NCBI RefSeq assembly: GCF_000372725.1
Contig: NW_005201192.1
Coordinates: 996,973-1,060,972 of the forward strand
Reading direction: 5' to 3'
Length of the DNA stretch: 64,000 nt
DNA from: Emiliania huxleyi CCMP1516
Taxonomy: Eukaryota; Haptophyta; Isochrysidales; Noelaerhabdaceae
Shown: positions 20,678-36,048 of the stretch, in pieces
How positions within the stretch are numbered: the first letter of the stretch is position 1
How the letters are laid out: each line of letters begins with the position of its first letter
Position numbers and translations under genes: made by a program
Notes under the pieces: model-generated
Database searches by the model: none
What the model was told of the DNA's origin: nothing
What the model saw: the letters and a program-made list of their open reading frames with translations, nothing else

Positions 20678-21523
20678 AGACGCGCGTGGTGTACACACTG
20701 CTCAGTACACACTGCTGCTCGGGCTCCCCTCCTCCCGACGACCGAGGGTGCGTGGCGGTGGCATCGCCATGAGCTCGGCGTCTCCGCCGCTTCTCTTGCG
20801 ACTTGCGTCTCGCTTGCTTTGGGAGGGCGACCGTGGAGCCGGCCCCGGGTGGTGTGTGGCGCTCCGCCTCCGGCGCACCCCATCTGTCTTGAGAGAGTCT
20901 CCATATCTATCCAGATTCTCCGTTTGCGTTTTGTTCTGTGTGAGAATATGGCAAACCATGCATCGCCTCCGGGTTCGGGCTCCTAGAGTCCATCTGAATT
21001 TCCCCCCTTCCATGATATCATGGATTTTGGCCATGATATCATGGAACCGTGAGATCACAACTCCTCTCTCATGAAAATCACACGCCTGATTTCACAGCAT
21101 ATGATTTCATGGTCGCGCTGTGAAATCACACACGGGGGGGCACGCCCGTGCGGCTAGCACGACGGTCCCCCCAGCCCCACAGGCAGCAAACATTTTATTT
21201 CGTCCCACATGCTTCGATAAATGAGGCGAGAGCGTACGCCGCGCCGCGCAAGCGGTGCACACACACACACACTCACTCATTCATAGCGCGCGAGGGACAT
21301 GACATGCAGAGAGAGTGGGAGAAACTAGAGAGACTGGGCGCGAGATCCGCGGGTGTGCGCAATGCACCACTGGCGGAAAGGCTCAGCTCGTAGCTGCCTC
21401 TCGCTCCTAGAGGCCTAGTCTCTCGTGAGGAAGCCTCGCACCGGGGCGGCGCCTCCTGAGCGGCCCCAGATCGCGATGAGTCGCGCTGGCAGCGCCCTGG
21501 CGCAAGGCTGCTGGCACAGCCGC
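20678..21523. other. Intergenic with palindromes
   Basis: Two copies of the 14-bp palindrome CCATGATATCATGG (21011 and 21032) and several ATTTCACAG/GAAATCAC arms to 21130 form possible cruciform or terminator structures between genes. A CA microsatellite lies at 21257-21275. No coding exon. Confidence 0.6.
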
Positions 21524-23041
21524 CTAGGCCGCTGCCTCGCGGATGCGGAGCAGCGGCTCCCACTTGGTCGGGCACGCGTCGGCGTCGAGCAGCCACGCCT
21601 TGATCCTCTCGAACCGCGCGGAAGAGCCTGTCTCGCGGTTGCGCTTGCCGTACTGCAGCACGCCTACAAGCACAGGCACAGATCACAGAACTGGTGAGGT
21701 GTGGGCGACTTCTCTCGCCGCAGAAGGTGCGCACGCACCTTCGGTGTCTGGGACGAAGGTGAGCGTCTGCCACAGCGACATCACCGTGTAAGCCACGAAC
21801 TTGAGCGTGATGGTGCGCGAGCGGCCCGACGGGAGGAAGGTGAGGTACTGCTGGAGGAGCGCGGGCCACTCCTTGTGCGCGAAGGCCAGCAGCGTGTGGT
21901 TCTGCGGGTCGACGGCGGCGTGGAAGGCGAACATGAACTCGTCCTCGCCCTCAAGCTTGAAGCCGGGCGGCGCTGCCACCAGCCCAGCGAACAGCGCCAC
22001 GTGCTCCGCCTTGGCCGCCGCGTGCAGAGTGGCGTTGGAGGCGTGCACCATGACGCGGTGGATGATGCCCGAGTAGATGAGGAGCAACTGGTTGCGGAGG
22101 TCGGTGTTGAGCTCCGACTCCGCCTCGCGCAGCGTCGCACGGAGGTTCTGCTTGAACTGTGTCTTGAGCAGCACCTTGGACCCGGTGTTGTCGGGCAGCG
22201 GCAGCGCAGCGATGACCCCCGGCAGGATGTCGTCGAGGGAGAGCCCAGCAACGGTCTCGTCGAGGTGGGCGAGGATGTACGCCTGGATGGGGCGCACAAT
22301 GACATGGCGCCTCAGGCGTTTGTATGGAGCGATCTCGGGCGATCTCGATCGATCTCAGGCAAATTTTGGGCAATCTCGGGCAATCTCGGCGACACCTTGA
22401 TGGCGCGCACGACGACGTGGCGCTTGCCGCCAAACGTCCGCCGGTCGGGAGTAGGCTGCCAGTACGGGGAGGCGCCCGCCGCGGCAGCGCCACCGCCGCC
22501 ACCGCCGCCACCGCCGCCACCGCCACCGGCCGGGCCGGCAGCGGCGGCGGCGGCGCCGCCCAGCGCCGGGATGAGCTGTGAGACGAGGGCGGTCGCGATG
22601 TTGTTGGGCAGGGAGGTGATCGCCTGCGTGAGCAGCGCCTGGTTGAACTCGCGGTTGGGGTCGTCCGCGCCGTTGGAGTCCTCGGCCCGCGCAGCCTTCT
22701 CGTACTCGTCTTCCTCGAGCTCGGGGTCAGAGACGCCGTACTCAGAGCCCTCGACGGAGGAGAGGATGTCGCCGCCGAGGCCGTCGGCCGAGCCCGACTC
22801 GGATGGCGCGTACGACGTGTCCGAGTAGTCGCTCTCGCTGCGCGCGTCAGCCTGTGTGGGGCACCGAAGAAGCGTTCAAGAGCGCAGCGCTGGCGTGGCG
22901 GTCGCTGCGAAGCAGGCGCGCGCCTCGGCAGTCGGCTCCGGGTGGAGGTCTTGGAGCGTCTTGGCCTCTGTCTTGCCAGCTTGGTCGGTCACGGGGGTCG
23001 TGTTGACACCGGGAGCGCGGCGGCGCTGGCGCTTCTGAGGC
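21524..23041 (-). CDS. Nuclear-looking protein of unknown function
   Basis: Begins MPQKRQRRRAPGVNTTP (basic, possible nuclear signal), then an acidic serine-rich part (SESDYSDTSYAPSESGSADG, DPELEEDEYEKAARAED), a Gly/Ala tract, and about 200 residues that look globular and helical (KAYILAHLDETVAGLSLDDI, KTQFKQNLRATLREAESEL, LRNQLLLIYSGIIHRVMVH, TITLKFVAYTVMSLWQTLTF), ending RFERIKAWLLDADACP... Exons as read: 23041 to about 22888, 22851-22396, 22282-21739, 21663-21524. The intron at 22283-22395 is flanked by a 28-bp imperfect direct duplication of exon sequence. No family recognised; gene structure is good. Confidence 0.7.
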
Positions 23042-23228
23042 ATGTTGAAGTCTGAGAGACGGTTGAAGAAGCGACCGTGGGATCATGGTCCGTGAATTTC
23101 GAGCGCGAACCGAAGATTCCTTTGCCGCTCCCGCCTCGAATGCGCGAATCGCGCGGTCTAGGTGTTGTGTTCTTGTGTTCGGTGTAAAGGGAAGTAGTTT
23201 GCTGAAAAAGCCGGCGACATTCTTCAAG

Positions 23229-23253
23229 AGAGAGAGAGAGAGAGAGAGAGAAA
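23229..23253 (+). repeat. (GA)n microsatellite
   Basis: Run of GA dinucleotides ~230 bp upstream of the transposase start. Confidence 0.9.
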
Positions 23254-23483
23254 CAGAGAATACGGCTGCTTGCAGGCTGCAGACGCATTTCAAGACATGC
23301 TTTTCTGGGTGGTGCCAGCTTGGGGCAGCAGCATGTCGTGTATAAACTAATTTCTCTTAGCCACTGCACACAACGTGCACACCAAGACGCCATTCATCCA
23401 TGAGAGAGAAAGAGAAAAAACGGCCTTAGCGCGCGGTGAATGGAGGAATGGAGCTGCCCTGAGGAACGATAAACTCGCTCGAG

Positions 23484-25670
23484 GTGGTTTGCAGGTTTGG
23501 AATATGCGTCTTCCCTCGCAATAACAAAGAAAAGCACGAAATTCTTTCTGTCTCAGCGAAGCTGGTCGAGCGCGCAACAACCGAAGAACTGGCGCGTTTC
23601 GTGTGCTCCGACTGTGGCCGCGTCTGCCGTAGCTACACACAGCTCTCGTGGCACATCCGCGACGCACACCCTGGCGACCTCGACGCAGCAGCACACGCGG
23701 TACTCGATCGCGACGCGCATCGCGTCGCAGATCAGCAGGCGGAGCAGCCGCAGCGTGAGCACGAGCGCCGAGAAGCTCGGCGGAAGCCAGGCGAGCCGCG
23801 AGTGTCGCCGCGTCCGCCTCTGCCGCCGCCGTACTTTGCTGACATCCAGCTGGGCGCACTCTTTGGCAATATGCGCACGTTCCGGTGGTATGCACACCAG
23901 GAGATCATCGGCACTTCCAACCATGACGCGCCCTCGGCCATCGCTCGCGAGCAGGAGGACACGGTCGGGTCGCTCCAACCGCTGCTGATTGATGCACGGC
24001 GTGGACTGTCGCCGATGCGAGCGGTGGTGGATGGCTTGCTCGACAAACTCGGGCTTCGATTTCACACAGTCACCATCGAGGTGGAGCTGACGCCAGGTGA
24101 GCCGCCGGTCGCTGTCGTGATGCACTATCGGAAGCTGGATGCGATGGCCCGCTTCCTCTTCCGCTTTGTGACGCCGGAGCACTGTCGCCCACGGCGGCTC
24201 GTCGAGCGCAGCAGTGGTGACCGCGTCTACGCGGATCCCTACTCGGGCGATGTGCTGCTCGAGCTCTGTGGCGCCATCCAGGCTCGGGACCCCTCGGCCA
24301 TCGCTTTTGCGCTCAAGCTGTACTGGGACGATACAAATCTCACCAAGAACGGCGAGCGCTCGGCTTGCCCCGTGTCCGTCACCAGCCTGGCTCTTCCACT
24401 GGAGCAAGCCCGGCAGCCTTCCAATGGAATGCTCCTCTCGTACCTGTCCAAGGTGCCTGACCGAGCCATGCTTGAGGTGTCTGACGCGCGCAAGACAACT
24501 GTGCGCAAGCTGCTGTTTCGCGCGCAGATGCGACACTTGTTCAGTGGCATGCGAGACAGGAGCATGATCTCCCTGGTTGGTACCACCGCTGTTGGCGCGC
24601 ACGGCCAGGCTGAGCGCATCTACCCCGTGGTGCTCGGGCTGTCGCTCGACTACCCAAAGATTGCGCAGGTGACGCAGACGCTGCAGAACCAGGCGTGCTG
24701 GATGTGCTACGCCAGGAAGGGGCCGGGGTTCTGGTCACACGAGAGCTTTGACCTGCGGAGCAACGCCACCCAGCGTGCGCACATCGGTCGGGCATGGGCT
24801 CTCCACCCGCACTCGGCGGCAGCGCGCGCGGACCACACCCGGCCTCTCGGGCTCCACCCTGATCCCAACCCGGCCTTTGAGGTGGTGGGCCTGGACGTCT
24901 TCCAGGGCACGGCCATCCCGCTGATGCACTTTTGCGAGCACGGCACTGGCCAGAAGCTGATGGAGTGCACCTTCCAGCTGATGCAGAGCAGCCTCTCCTC
25001 CCGTGACTTCAAGGCGTTGGGCAAGCAGATCGATGCCTGGATCACGGCGCGCGTCGTCCCGCTGCACATGACCAAATGCGCATTTTCGCGAGGCATCTCG
25101 CATTACCTGTACGGAGCCTACATCAATCCACTCGACCCATGGGAGGGAACTGTCAAGTTCGGCCAGATTGCCTCTGCCGACACGCTGAGAGACATCCTCC
25201 GCTTCTGGCGACTGCTCCTCGTCGACATCTCCCCCGGCTGCCCCCAGCTGCTCGAGCTCTTCACCGTCTACTTTGAGTGGTTGGAGCTCATGTACCGCAG
25301 AGCTCACACTGACGGGAGCCTGCGATACGCTTCAGATTTGAACGAGCAGTGGCAGGACCTGGCCATCTCCCTCTTTGGCAAGGAGCACTTTGAGGACTCC
25401 ATTAAGTTCCACGCTGCCGGTGCGCACCTTGCCGACTGGACGACCGGGCGAGGGAGCCTGCTCTACTACAACGACGCGTACGGCGAGCTCCTCAACAAGA
25501 GCAATGCCAAGGAGCCGTGGAGACGCACCAACTACCACCGTGGCCCTCACGGTGCCGAGGAGCAGATGACGACGGTGGTCAGTCGGACCGACCTGCTCTG
25601 CGTACACAGACGACATTGCCACCACGGCGCACGCTTCCTATCTAAAGAGAAGCACACCGAGCGCACGTAA
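23484..25670 (+). mobile_element. Plavaka/KDZ-like (CACTA-group) transposase with N-terminal zinc finger
   Basis: Intronless 728-residue frame. A C2H2 finger lies at residues 41-62 (CSDCGRVCRSYTQLSWHIRD). The central region has hallmarks of Plavaka-type transposases: KLYWDDTNLTKNGERSACPV, YPVVLGLSLDYPKIAQVTQT, NQACWMCYARKGPG, then the helical GLDVFQGTAIPLMHFCEHG and MTKCAFSRGISHYLYGAY. These proteins move CACTA-group DNA transposons through a DDE-type nuclease. The frame is complete and without stops, so the copy may be recent or domesticated. I did not find convincing terminal inverted repeats or a CACTA end at 23.3-23.5 or 25.7-25.8 kb. Codon use resembles neighbours less in GC (slightly lower), consistent with a mobile gene. 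Confidence 0.72.
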
Positions 25671-25804
25671 ACGGCAAGGCAGAAGACACGGACGCTCGTA
25701 AACAGCAAGGGCCAAGGCACCTAGGCAGAAGACACGCCCGCGCGTCACACCGCCTGCACACCGCAAAGAGCAGATAAGAGTAGCCGTCGCCGCGTGCGCC
25801 ATCG

Positions 25805-26101
25805 TGGTGGATGGGTTGGGAGCAAGGGGGCGGAAGTGGCCAGTGCGGTAGATCGGTTAGTCGGGGCGCGAGAGGTGGCCTGTGAGCCATCCGGCTTACA
25901 TTTACCCTGCGTTGTTGAGCCAGGACTCAACATACTCGTTCTGTTGCCGTCCCAAACTGTCATTCCCCTTTCTCCCGGCCGGGGCGGGGCGCGCGCGGGG
26001 GCGGCGGGTGTGCGGCGAGTGTGCGGGATGTCTGTGGGCCCGAGAGCGATATGCCATGTCCGCCTTGCGTTGTTTCATCGAAGGCTAAGCTCAAAAGAAA
26101 T
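25805..26101 (+). repeat. Dispersed repeat B, copy 2 (short form), upstream of the glycosidase-like gene
   Basis: From GTGGATGGGTTGGGAGCAAG to AGGCTAAGCTCAAAAGAAAT, highly similar to 19439-19745, including the GTTGAG/CTCAAC hairpin. The CCGAGAT-rich 5' part of copy 1 is absent. It ends 70 bp before the next start codon. Confidence 0.92.
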
Positions 26102-26170
26102 CAACAAGCCGAAAAAAGTCTCGCCGCAGAAGCGCACTTCGCTCGGGTCGGCATCTCCGCCGTGCACGTG

Positions 26171-30459
<4,289 letters not shown>

Positions 30460-30684
30460 GACGCCTCTCACTTTCATCCGGCTTTTCTGCCTTTTCTCCG
30501 TTGCGCGCGACTCGTGGCGGGGCGGGGGGGCGGCGGCGTGGTCGGGGTCGGAGAGAGGCAGAGAGCGCGCGCTTTTTTCTGCTGGGGAGAGGATGGATGG
30601 AGAGGTGTTCATACTGTGATACGCGCAGCATGGGTGGTGAACACTGAACAAAATTCTCAACTGCAGATGTCCTCAGGTGTTTTT
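30460..30684. other. Convergent 3' intergenic region
   Basis: Short spacer between the stop codons of two convergent genes. No repeat or gene seen. Confidence 0.5.
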
Positions 30685-33090
30685 TCATTCCGCCACAACG
30701 CAGAGCCGCGCAAGCGAGGCGTCGCTGCAACCGCAGACGTCGGCGCCGGCCGCCCTGAGCGCGCGAATGTGCTGCAGCGCCTCCGCTGTGATGGGCTCGC
30801 CCGGGAAGAAGACGGGGATGCCCGGGGGGTAGGAGCAGACTAGCTCTGCGCTCAATCGCCCCACCGCCTCGCGCGCGTCGACCAGCTCCGACGGTGCGAA
30901 GAAGGCTTCGCGGGGCGTCAAACCCCGGCCGTCGGCGACGGCGGCAGGCAAGGGCAGCCACACCGGCGCCGGTGCCGCTGGTGCCGCTTCTGAGGCCGAG
31001 GCCGCCGGGGCTGAGGCTGCGTCGTCTGCGGCGGCGGCGAAGGGCGCGGCGTCGGCGTCGGCGGTGACGTCTCGCAGCGCCTTGGGGAGCGGTTTGGGGG
31101 AGGGGTGAAGGAGGAGTGGAACGGCGTGCCGCTGGAGAGTGTGGCGTGGTGGTTGCGCTGCCGCCTCGACGAGCAGGTCGACATCGCCCTGCGTGGTGCC
31201 CAAGCTGAAGGCGAAGGTCAAGTGCCGCAGCTCGGGCAGCTCGCAGTACACACCGTGCCGCTCGATGAGCGCCTCGTCGAGGTCGAACCCCGACCCGGCG
31301 TCGTCGCACCGCACAACCACGCGCAGCGGGTCCGTCTCCACCCCGCCGCCGGCCGCGCCCCCCCCTGGCAGCGCGAAGACACGCACGCCTGGCAGCTGCG
31401 AGAGGCGGCGGCGCGCCTGCTGCGCCAACGCTATGGCAGCGGCCGTGTCCCTGCGCGCGTCCGCGTCCGCATACTGCCACCGCGCGGCGTCGAGGGAGGC
31501 CAGCAGCAAGTACGATGGGCTGCTGCTCTGCACCAGCTCGAGTGCCTGAGGGACGACACCTAAGAAACGTCTCGGACGTGTCGAGGAAATGTCTCGGAAG
31601 TGTCACCTCGAGCGCGCGAGGGGCGGCGCCGTGCGGCAGCGGGCAGTCGGCGGAGATGTGAAGCATTGCAGCCTGCGTCATCGCGCCGAGCGTCTTGTGG
31701 CTGCTCTGGATGACGAGGTCGGCGCCGCGCGACAAGGCGGGGCGCGGCAGCCCCGGTGCCATCCCCAAGTGCGAGCCATGCGCCTCGTCGACGATGAGGG
31801 GCACGCCTAACGGGGTCCCGGCGACGAGCCGGTGGGTTCGGGTACTATGGGGTAGGGGAGGGCGGGTTCGGGTACTATGGGGTAGGGGAGGGTGGCGCAC
31901 GCCTAAGGGTCACGGCGACGAGTCTTGCGCACCACGACACACGGGGTCCTCTCGCCGGCGATGAGGGGCACGCCGGCGGCGCGGCAGAGCCGGCTCGCGG
32001 CCTCCACGTCGGAGAGCACCCCGTGGTAGGTTGGCGAGACGAGGAGCACCGCCGCGATCTCGCCGCCGTGCCGCTCGAGCAGCGACGGCAACGACGCGCC
32101 GACGTCAGCGTCGAGGACCAGCTGCTGCGCCGCGTCCCACCGAGAGTCGAGCCACACGGGCGCGGCGCCGGAGGTGACAAGGGCGTGCAACGCCGACTTG
32201 TGCGCGTTGCGCGGAATCACTACCTTGGGGGCAGGCGCGCCTCCGCCTCCGCCCCCGCCCCCGCCCCCGCCTCCGCCCCCGCCTCCACCTCCACCTTGCC
32301 GAGCTGAGAGGAAGTGCTGGACGCACGCGATGACCTACCAGACATGAAGGGGCATTCGTGGACGCGCCCTGGACACCGCTTCGAGGCCGCGAGACGAGGG
32401 TCATGCCGCCGCGAGGATGCCGCCCGTGGAGCCTATCGGACATGTCTCGGACACGTCATGGACAAGTCCTGGGTGCACCGCAAAACCTCCGCCCGTGGAG
32501 CCGTTGATGAGGAAGTGGGTGCTACGGGCGCCAAAGGCCTCGCTCGCCAGCTGCTGTGCCTCGTGGATCGGGCCCTCCGCCGAGAAGAGGTTGTCCAGCT
32601 CCGGAAGCTCCGGCAAGTCGGACCGCAGCGGAGCTGTTCGGCCGGCGGCACCGCCCAGGACCGCCTCTCGCAGCGGCGCCGGCGCGCCCTCGCCCATCTT
32701 GTGGCCAGGGAAGAAGAAGGGCGCGCGGACGGACTGGGAGGCCCGCTGTATCGCGTCGATGAGCGGCGTGTCTGACTGTGAGAGCATGCGTCCAGTCTCT
32801 GAGTCGGTTTGCTGTTGTCGTTGCTGCTGCTGTTGCTGCTGCTGCTGCTCCTGCTGCTGCACGACACCGCTCAGCAGGGTCGTGCGACTCCTTGTCGACA
32901 ACGCCGCAGCGTGCCAGCCGGAAAGCACGGACAGCAACATCATCGGGCCTGGCCCGAGGGCGAGGTAGGGAGCCGCGAGCACCCAAGCCGGAAAACCGCC
33001 CGCGCTGCTGGCCCGCTCATTCACATAAACGCACAACTCCGGACCCAAGACGCACAAGCACAGACAGTCGAGAAGGGGGAGAGACAGCAA
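30685..33090 (-). CDS. Orn/Lys/Arg decarboxylase family (PLP fold type I), probably organelle-targeted
   Basis: The N terminus carries a leader and a poly-Gln tract, then the enzyme: DTPLIDAIQRASQ, FFFPGHKMGEG, DLPELPELDNLF, FLINGSTGGILAA, VVIPRNAHKSALHALVTSGA, VLLVSPTYHGVLSDV, GVPLIVDEAHGSHLG, and the PLP-lysine motif VIQSSHKTLGAMTQAAMLH. The C-terminal domain ends VCSYPPGIPVFFPGEPITAE, the usual signature of the family. Such enzymes decarboxylate ornithine, lysine or arginine and feed polyamine synthesis; substrate cannot be told from sequence. Four introns: 32433-32501, about 32330-32413, 31807-31973, and 31537 (or 31547)-31606. Start may be 33090 or the later MMLLSVLSGWHAA at 32943, which looks like a transit peptide. 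Confidence 0.93.
31807..31973 (-). other. GC-AG intron flanked by a perfect 15-bp exon duplication
   Basis: GCCGCCG|GCGTGCCCCTCATCG begins the intron and GTTAG|GCGTGCCCCTCATCG ends it. Removal restores RAAGVPLIVDEAHG. The interior has two copies of a ~32-bp block containing GGGTACTATGGGGTAGGGG on the plus strand. Confidence 0.9.
32433..32501 (-). other. 69-nt GC-AG intron flanked by a perfect 13-bp exon duplication
   Basis: CAACG|GCTCCACGGGCGG at the start, CGATAG|GCTCCACGGGCGG at the end; joining gives NGSTGGILAA. Interior sense strand carries GTCCGAGACATGTCCGA. Confidence 0.92.
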
Positions 33091-33099
33091 CGACAGTCA

Positions 33100-33238
33100 G
33101 AAGTCAGCGCTGGGTCCCAGGAAGGCGAATGCGATGACGGCCTCTAGTGTGAGCTCTAGCTAGTGAGCTCATACGCACGCCGGCAGATCGCGACTATATA
33201 CAGCTAGTTAAGAGCCGACCGACCCTCGCGTCCGGTGC
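33100..33238. other. Short spacer
   Basis: Between the decarboxylase 5' end and the next minus-strand frame. No motif recognised. Confidence 0.4.
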
Positions 33239-33530
33239 TCACCGACGGCCGGGCGGGCCGCCCGCCCACGCGCCGCCTACGCGCAGCGCGTGCGCCGCAA
33301 ACTCGCCCGCCGACAGCGCTGGCCAGTCTCCATCGGCCGTCGCGAGAGGCCTGCCCGGCTGTCGCCGCGGGGCCCCCACGAACACCACGCGTCGGATGCG
33401 GTGCCGCGCGAACTCGCGCGCAAAGTGCACGCCCCACGCCCGCCGCAGCGTCGTAGCGAAGTTCACAGTCTGCTCTGCGATGGTCGAGATATTTGGCGAG
33501 CACTTTGGCGCGGCCGGAAAAGGCCCATTC
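33239..33530 (-). CDS. Hypothetical protein, 3' exon
   Basis: Reads SPNISTIAEQTVNFATTLRR, AWGVHFAREFARHRIRRVVF and VGAPRRQPGRPLATADGDWP to a stop. The helix-strand pattern with VVFVGAP looks like part of a Rossmann-like domain, but I cannot name the family. Upstream exons are unclear because the region to 33950 is AT-richer with repeated CGGGTAT motifs. May be the 3' end of the gene represented at 34.2-34.8 kb or an independent gene. Confidence 0.35.
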
Positions 33531-34214
33531 GAGGCGCCTGTGACGGAGGCCCGTGCGCGTCGCGGCACTGGTAGTGCCGATGGCTTGTGTGCTGTCCGAC
33601 GACGAAGACAACGGAGCGCCTCCGCACCGCTCCGGTGTCTCGACCAGTGCTCGAACTTTACCGGTATGAGACCGGTATTTGGTGATATTTTGATTAACTT
33701 TGAAGTGGTATGGTATAGTGGTATGCGAAAGTGGTAGGCGTAAGTGTTGATTAGTGTAGCGGCTGTGGGTGTGGTCCCAGGTGCCAGGAGGCGAAGCCAT
33801 GCAAAAGTGCGGGTATTACCCGGGTATACCCGGATTTTTACAGGTATACCCGCAAAATACCGGGTATTTTGCCAATTTCGCCGATTTAGCCGCAAAAATG
33901 CACTCGGACTCGCTTTTGGTTTCCGTGAGGCAGGTGGTATCCCATACCACTTTTTGATTAGTGCAGGCCTAGGGTTTGATTAGCCAAAAACTCCCATACC
34001 GGTAAAGTTCGAGCACTGGTCTCGACTGACTGCCATCGCGTCCCCGTGCTCCGTGCAAGCTGAGCATTGCCGAGCATTGTCTGGAAAGAGCGTGGGCGGC
34101 GCTGGCGCCACCGTCTTCTCCTCTCCCTTCTTGTACTCGTCCGTGTACTTGAAGTAGCGCCACTGGTAGACGCGAGAGTCGGCTGGCAGCTCGTACTCTT
34201 GATAGCCGCCCGCC
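33531..34214. other. AT-richer stretch with short repeats, no clear exon
   Basis: Contains repeated GGTAT/GGGTATTTTGCC motifs at 33800-33870 and a copy of CTCGAACTTTACCGGTATG-type sequence at 33650 that recurs inverted at 33995-34012, bracketing ~340 bp. This could be a small insertion. Confidence 0.5.
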
Positions 34215-34790
34215 TCAGTCAGCTTCCAGTTTGGAGGGAGATGAGCAGCGAGTCGCCAAGCCAGGCCGGCAGGCTGCTCGACGGCGAGGAGAGGGTCGCC
34301 GCGAAGGAAGCCCAGCCGCGCACCTGCGGGACGTGTCATGGAGGGGACGTGTCGCGGACATGTCATGGAGGGGACGTGTCATGGAGGAAGCCCGGCCGCG
34401 CACCTGCGGGACGTGTCGCGGACATGTCGCGGACACGCCGGGGACACGAGAGGGGGGGGGGCTCGCACGTCTGCCGCCGCCTCGCTGCCCGGCAGGAGCG
34501 TGCGCGCCGCCTCCTCGGAGCCGCGCACGAGCCTCGAGGAGGCGTAGAACTTGCCGACCACCCCGCCCATAAAGTCGCGCGCCGGGAAGTACCAGCCGAG
34601 ACTCACCGTCGCACTCGCCGTACCGTGCGGCGGGACGACTAGCCGCACCACCGCACCGCCATGCGAGCCTCCCATCGCGCCGTCGAGGCGCCCCGCCTCT
34701 GCAAAGGATCGCCACAGGGCGACGAGCGAACCGGCGGTGTGCCAAAGGAGACTTCCGCCGCCGCAGCGCCGCCCTCGCCCGCGCCGCAGA
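34215..34790 (-). CDS. GH116 / DUF608 (GBA2-like) glycosyl hydrolase fragment
   Basis: The sense frame reads LVALWRSFAEAGRLDGAMGG, GAVVRLVVPPHGTASATVSL, GWYFPARDFMGGVVGKFYAS and SRLVRGSEEAARTLLPG, matching the beta-sandwich part of GBA2/DUF608 proteins (W..F...G, L.PG....SL.WYFP, G..Y...). After an intron the frame continues with LPAWLGDSLLISLQTG. Catalytic-domain exons with the Glu/Asp pair were not found, so this is partial or degenerate. The intron (about 34310-34450) is a tandem of GACACGTCCCCTCCATGACA units with an 83-bp duplication that doubles the acceptor CCCGCAG|GTGCGCGG. Confidence 0.5.
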   Translation of the reverse strand, partial: SAARARAALRRRKSPLAHRRFARRPVAILCRGGAPRRRDGRLAWRCGGAASRPAARYGECDGESRLVLPGARLYGRGGRQVLRLLEARARLRGGGAHAPAGQRGGGRRASPPPSRVPGVSATCPRHVPQVRGRASSMTRPLHDMSATRPLHDTSRRCAAGLPSRRPSPRRRAACRPGLATRCSSPSKLEAD

Positions 34791-34799
34791 GCGAAAGCT

Positions 34800-36048
34800 T
34801 CCCGGCGGACGCGTGGGTACCAATGGGGAGGGCTGCGTGCTTAGACAGTTAGGGCTGTCCGGCCCCTGTCGGAAAATCAAAATGCTCTCTCCACCCTTTT
34901 TTGCCTTCATGGCTGTTGGCTCTCTGGAGGCTAGGTCTGTACTTGACTGCGCGTGATTTTCTCCCTCTTCGCTCTCCGTTCTCCGTATATGACACATAGA
35001 AATCATTGGTTTTGGCTTTTTATAGAGATCTTGAGTCTTGTGTGTTGTGTCCCCCCATGCGCATCATTGCTCCTGGTTCAACCTCGGTGGTTCGCGTCAG
35101 ACCGGTCCTGGGGCCTGCATGCGCCAGCCGCAGCGGTTAGAAACCAGTCCCCTGAAGAGGCGTGCGGAAGCGGGGCCACACGCTCACTTCCCCTGGTGCG
35201 CGACACCTCACTCCATTCGATCAGCCTACTTCTGGGGACCCACTTCTGGGGCGCGCACAAAGGAACGTCTTGCGCCTTTCCTTGAACAGACGGCGCTGCT
35301 CTTTGCGATGTTGCCGGCGGGCCATCGTTGACGATCCAACGCACTTGGATCGGGCCCCGCTCCCCGCTTTTCCTGTACCTGGACTGTCCGGGTCAGGAGG
35401 GTGAGAGTATTGGGTGGGCGAGGGCAGTACATCTGGTGGGTGGGGATTGAGGGACAGCAAGAGGGCTGATTGGGGGGTCAATGGGCGCGCGGGCGGCGCT
35501 TCGTGGTCCTGGGCGAGCAGGGGCAGTGGTTAGGAGTCTTGGGCCTGGAGAGATGAGGATTGTCGAGATGTCATGCGAGAGCGGTAGGTGGGCGAAGGTA
35601 GCGCAGCTGGAGAGTGGTGTCCGAGGGACAATGATGAGTTGTCAGTTGGGGCGCGAGACGCGCGGGACAGTGTCGGAGGCGGCCAGTGAGGTAGGGTTGG
35701 CTTTGAGCAGTGCAGCGAGTGTGGTCAAGCGTGGGAGCGGCGCGCCAGCACCGGATTTTTTTGCTGTGCGAGTCGAGTTCGTGGCCGGTGCGCGGGAACC
35801 TGGCTGAAAACCCGCGCATCCGGCCGGTTGTGCGACCGAGGTCGCCGATTGTACGACCGAGGTCGCAGAGCCTTGGCGACGCGACGCGCACGTCGCCAAG
35901 GAGTTCGTAAAATGTCCGAGGTTTTTTTTTGCTGCACGCCCTGTCAACCGCACTCCGCAGAGACGAGTGGAGAGCGTCGTGTTTTGCCTTTGTGCTTTGA
36001 GCAAGACTGAACCGTTTTTTTGATGACAGAAACTGCGCGTAACGCCTC
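34800..36048. other. No gene recognised
   Basis: About 1.25 kb of lower coding potential, AT-richer at 34860-35050. A poly-T run of 9 lies at 35921. Open frames on the minus strand (35571-36050) are continuations of the neighbouring gene past its stop and show no motif. Confidence 0.45.

Noticed and set aside
23340..25800. CACTA-type terminal inverted repeats around the transposase
   Set aside because: Scanning both flanks by eye gave no matching inverted ends; element limits remain undefined.
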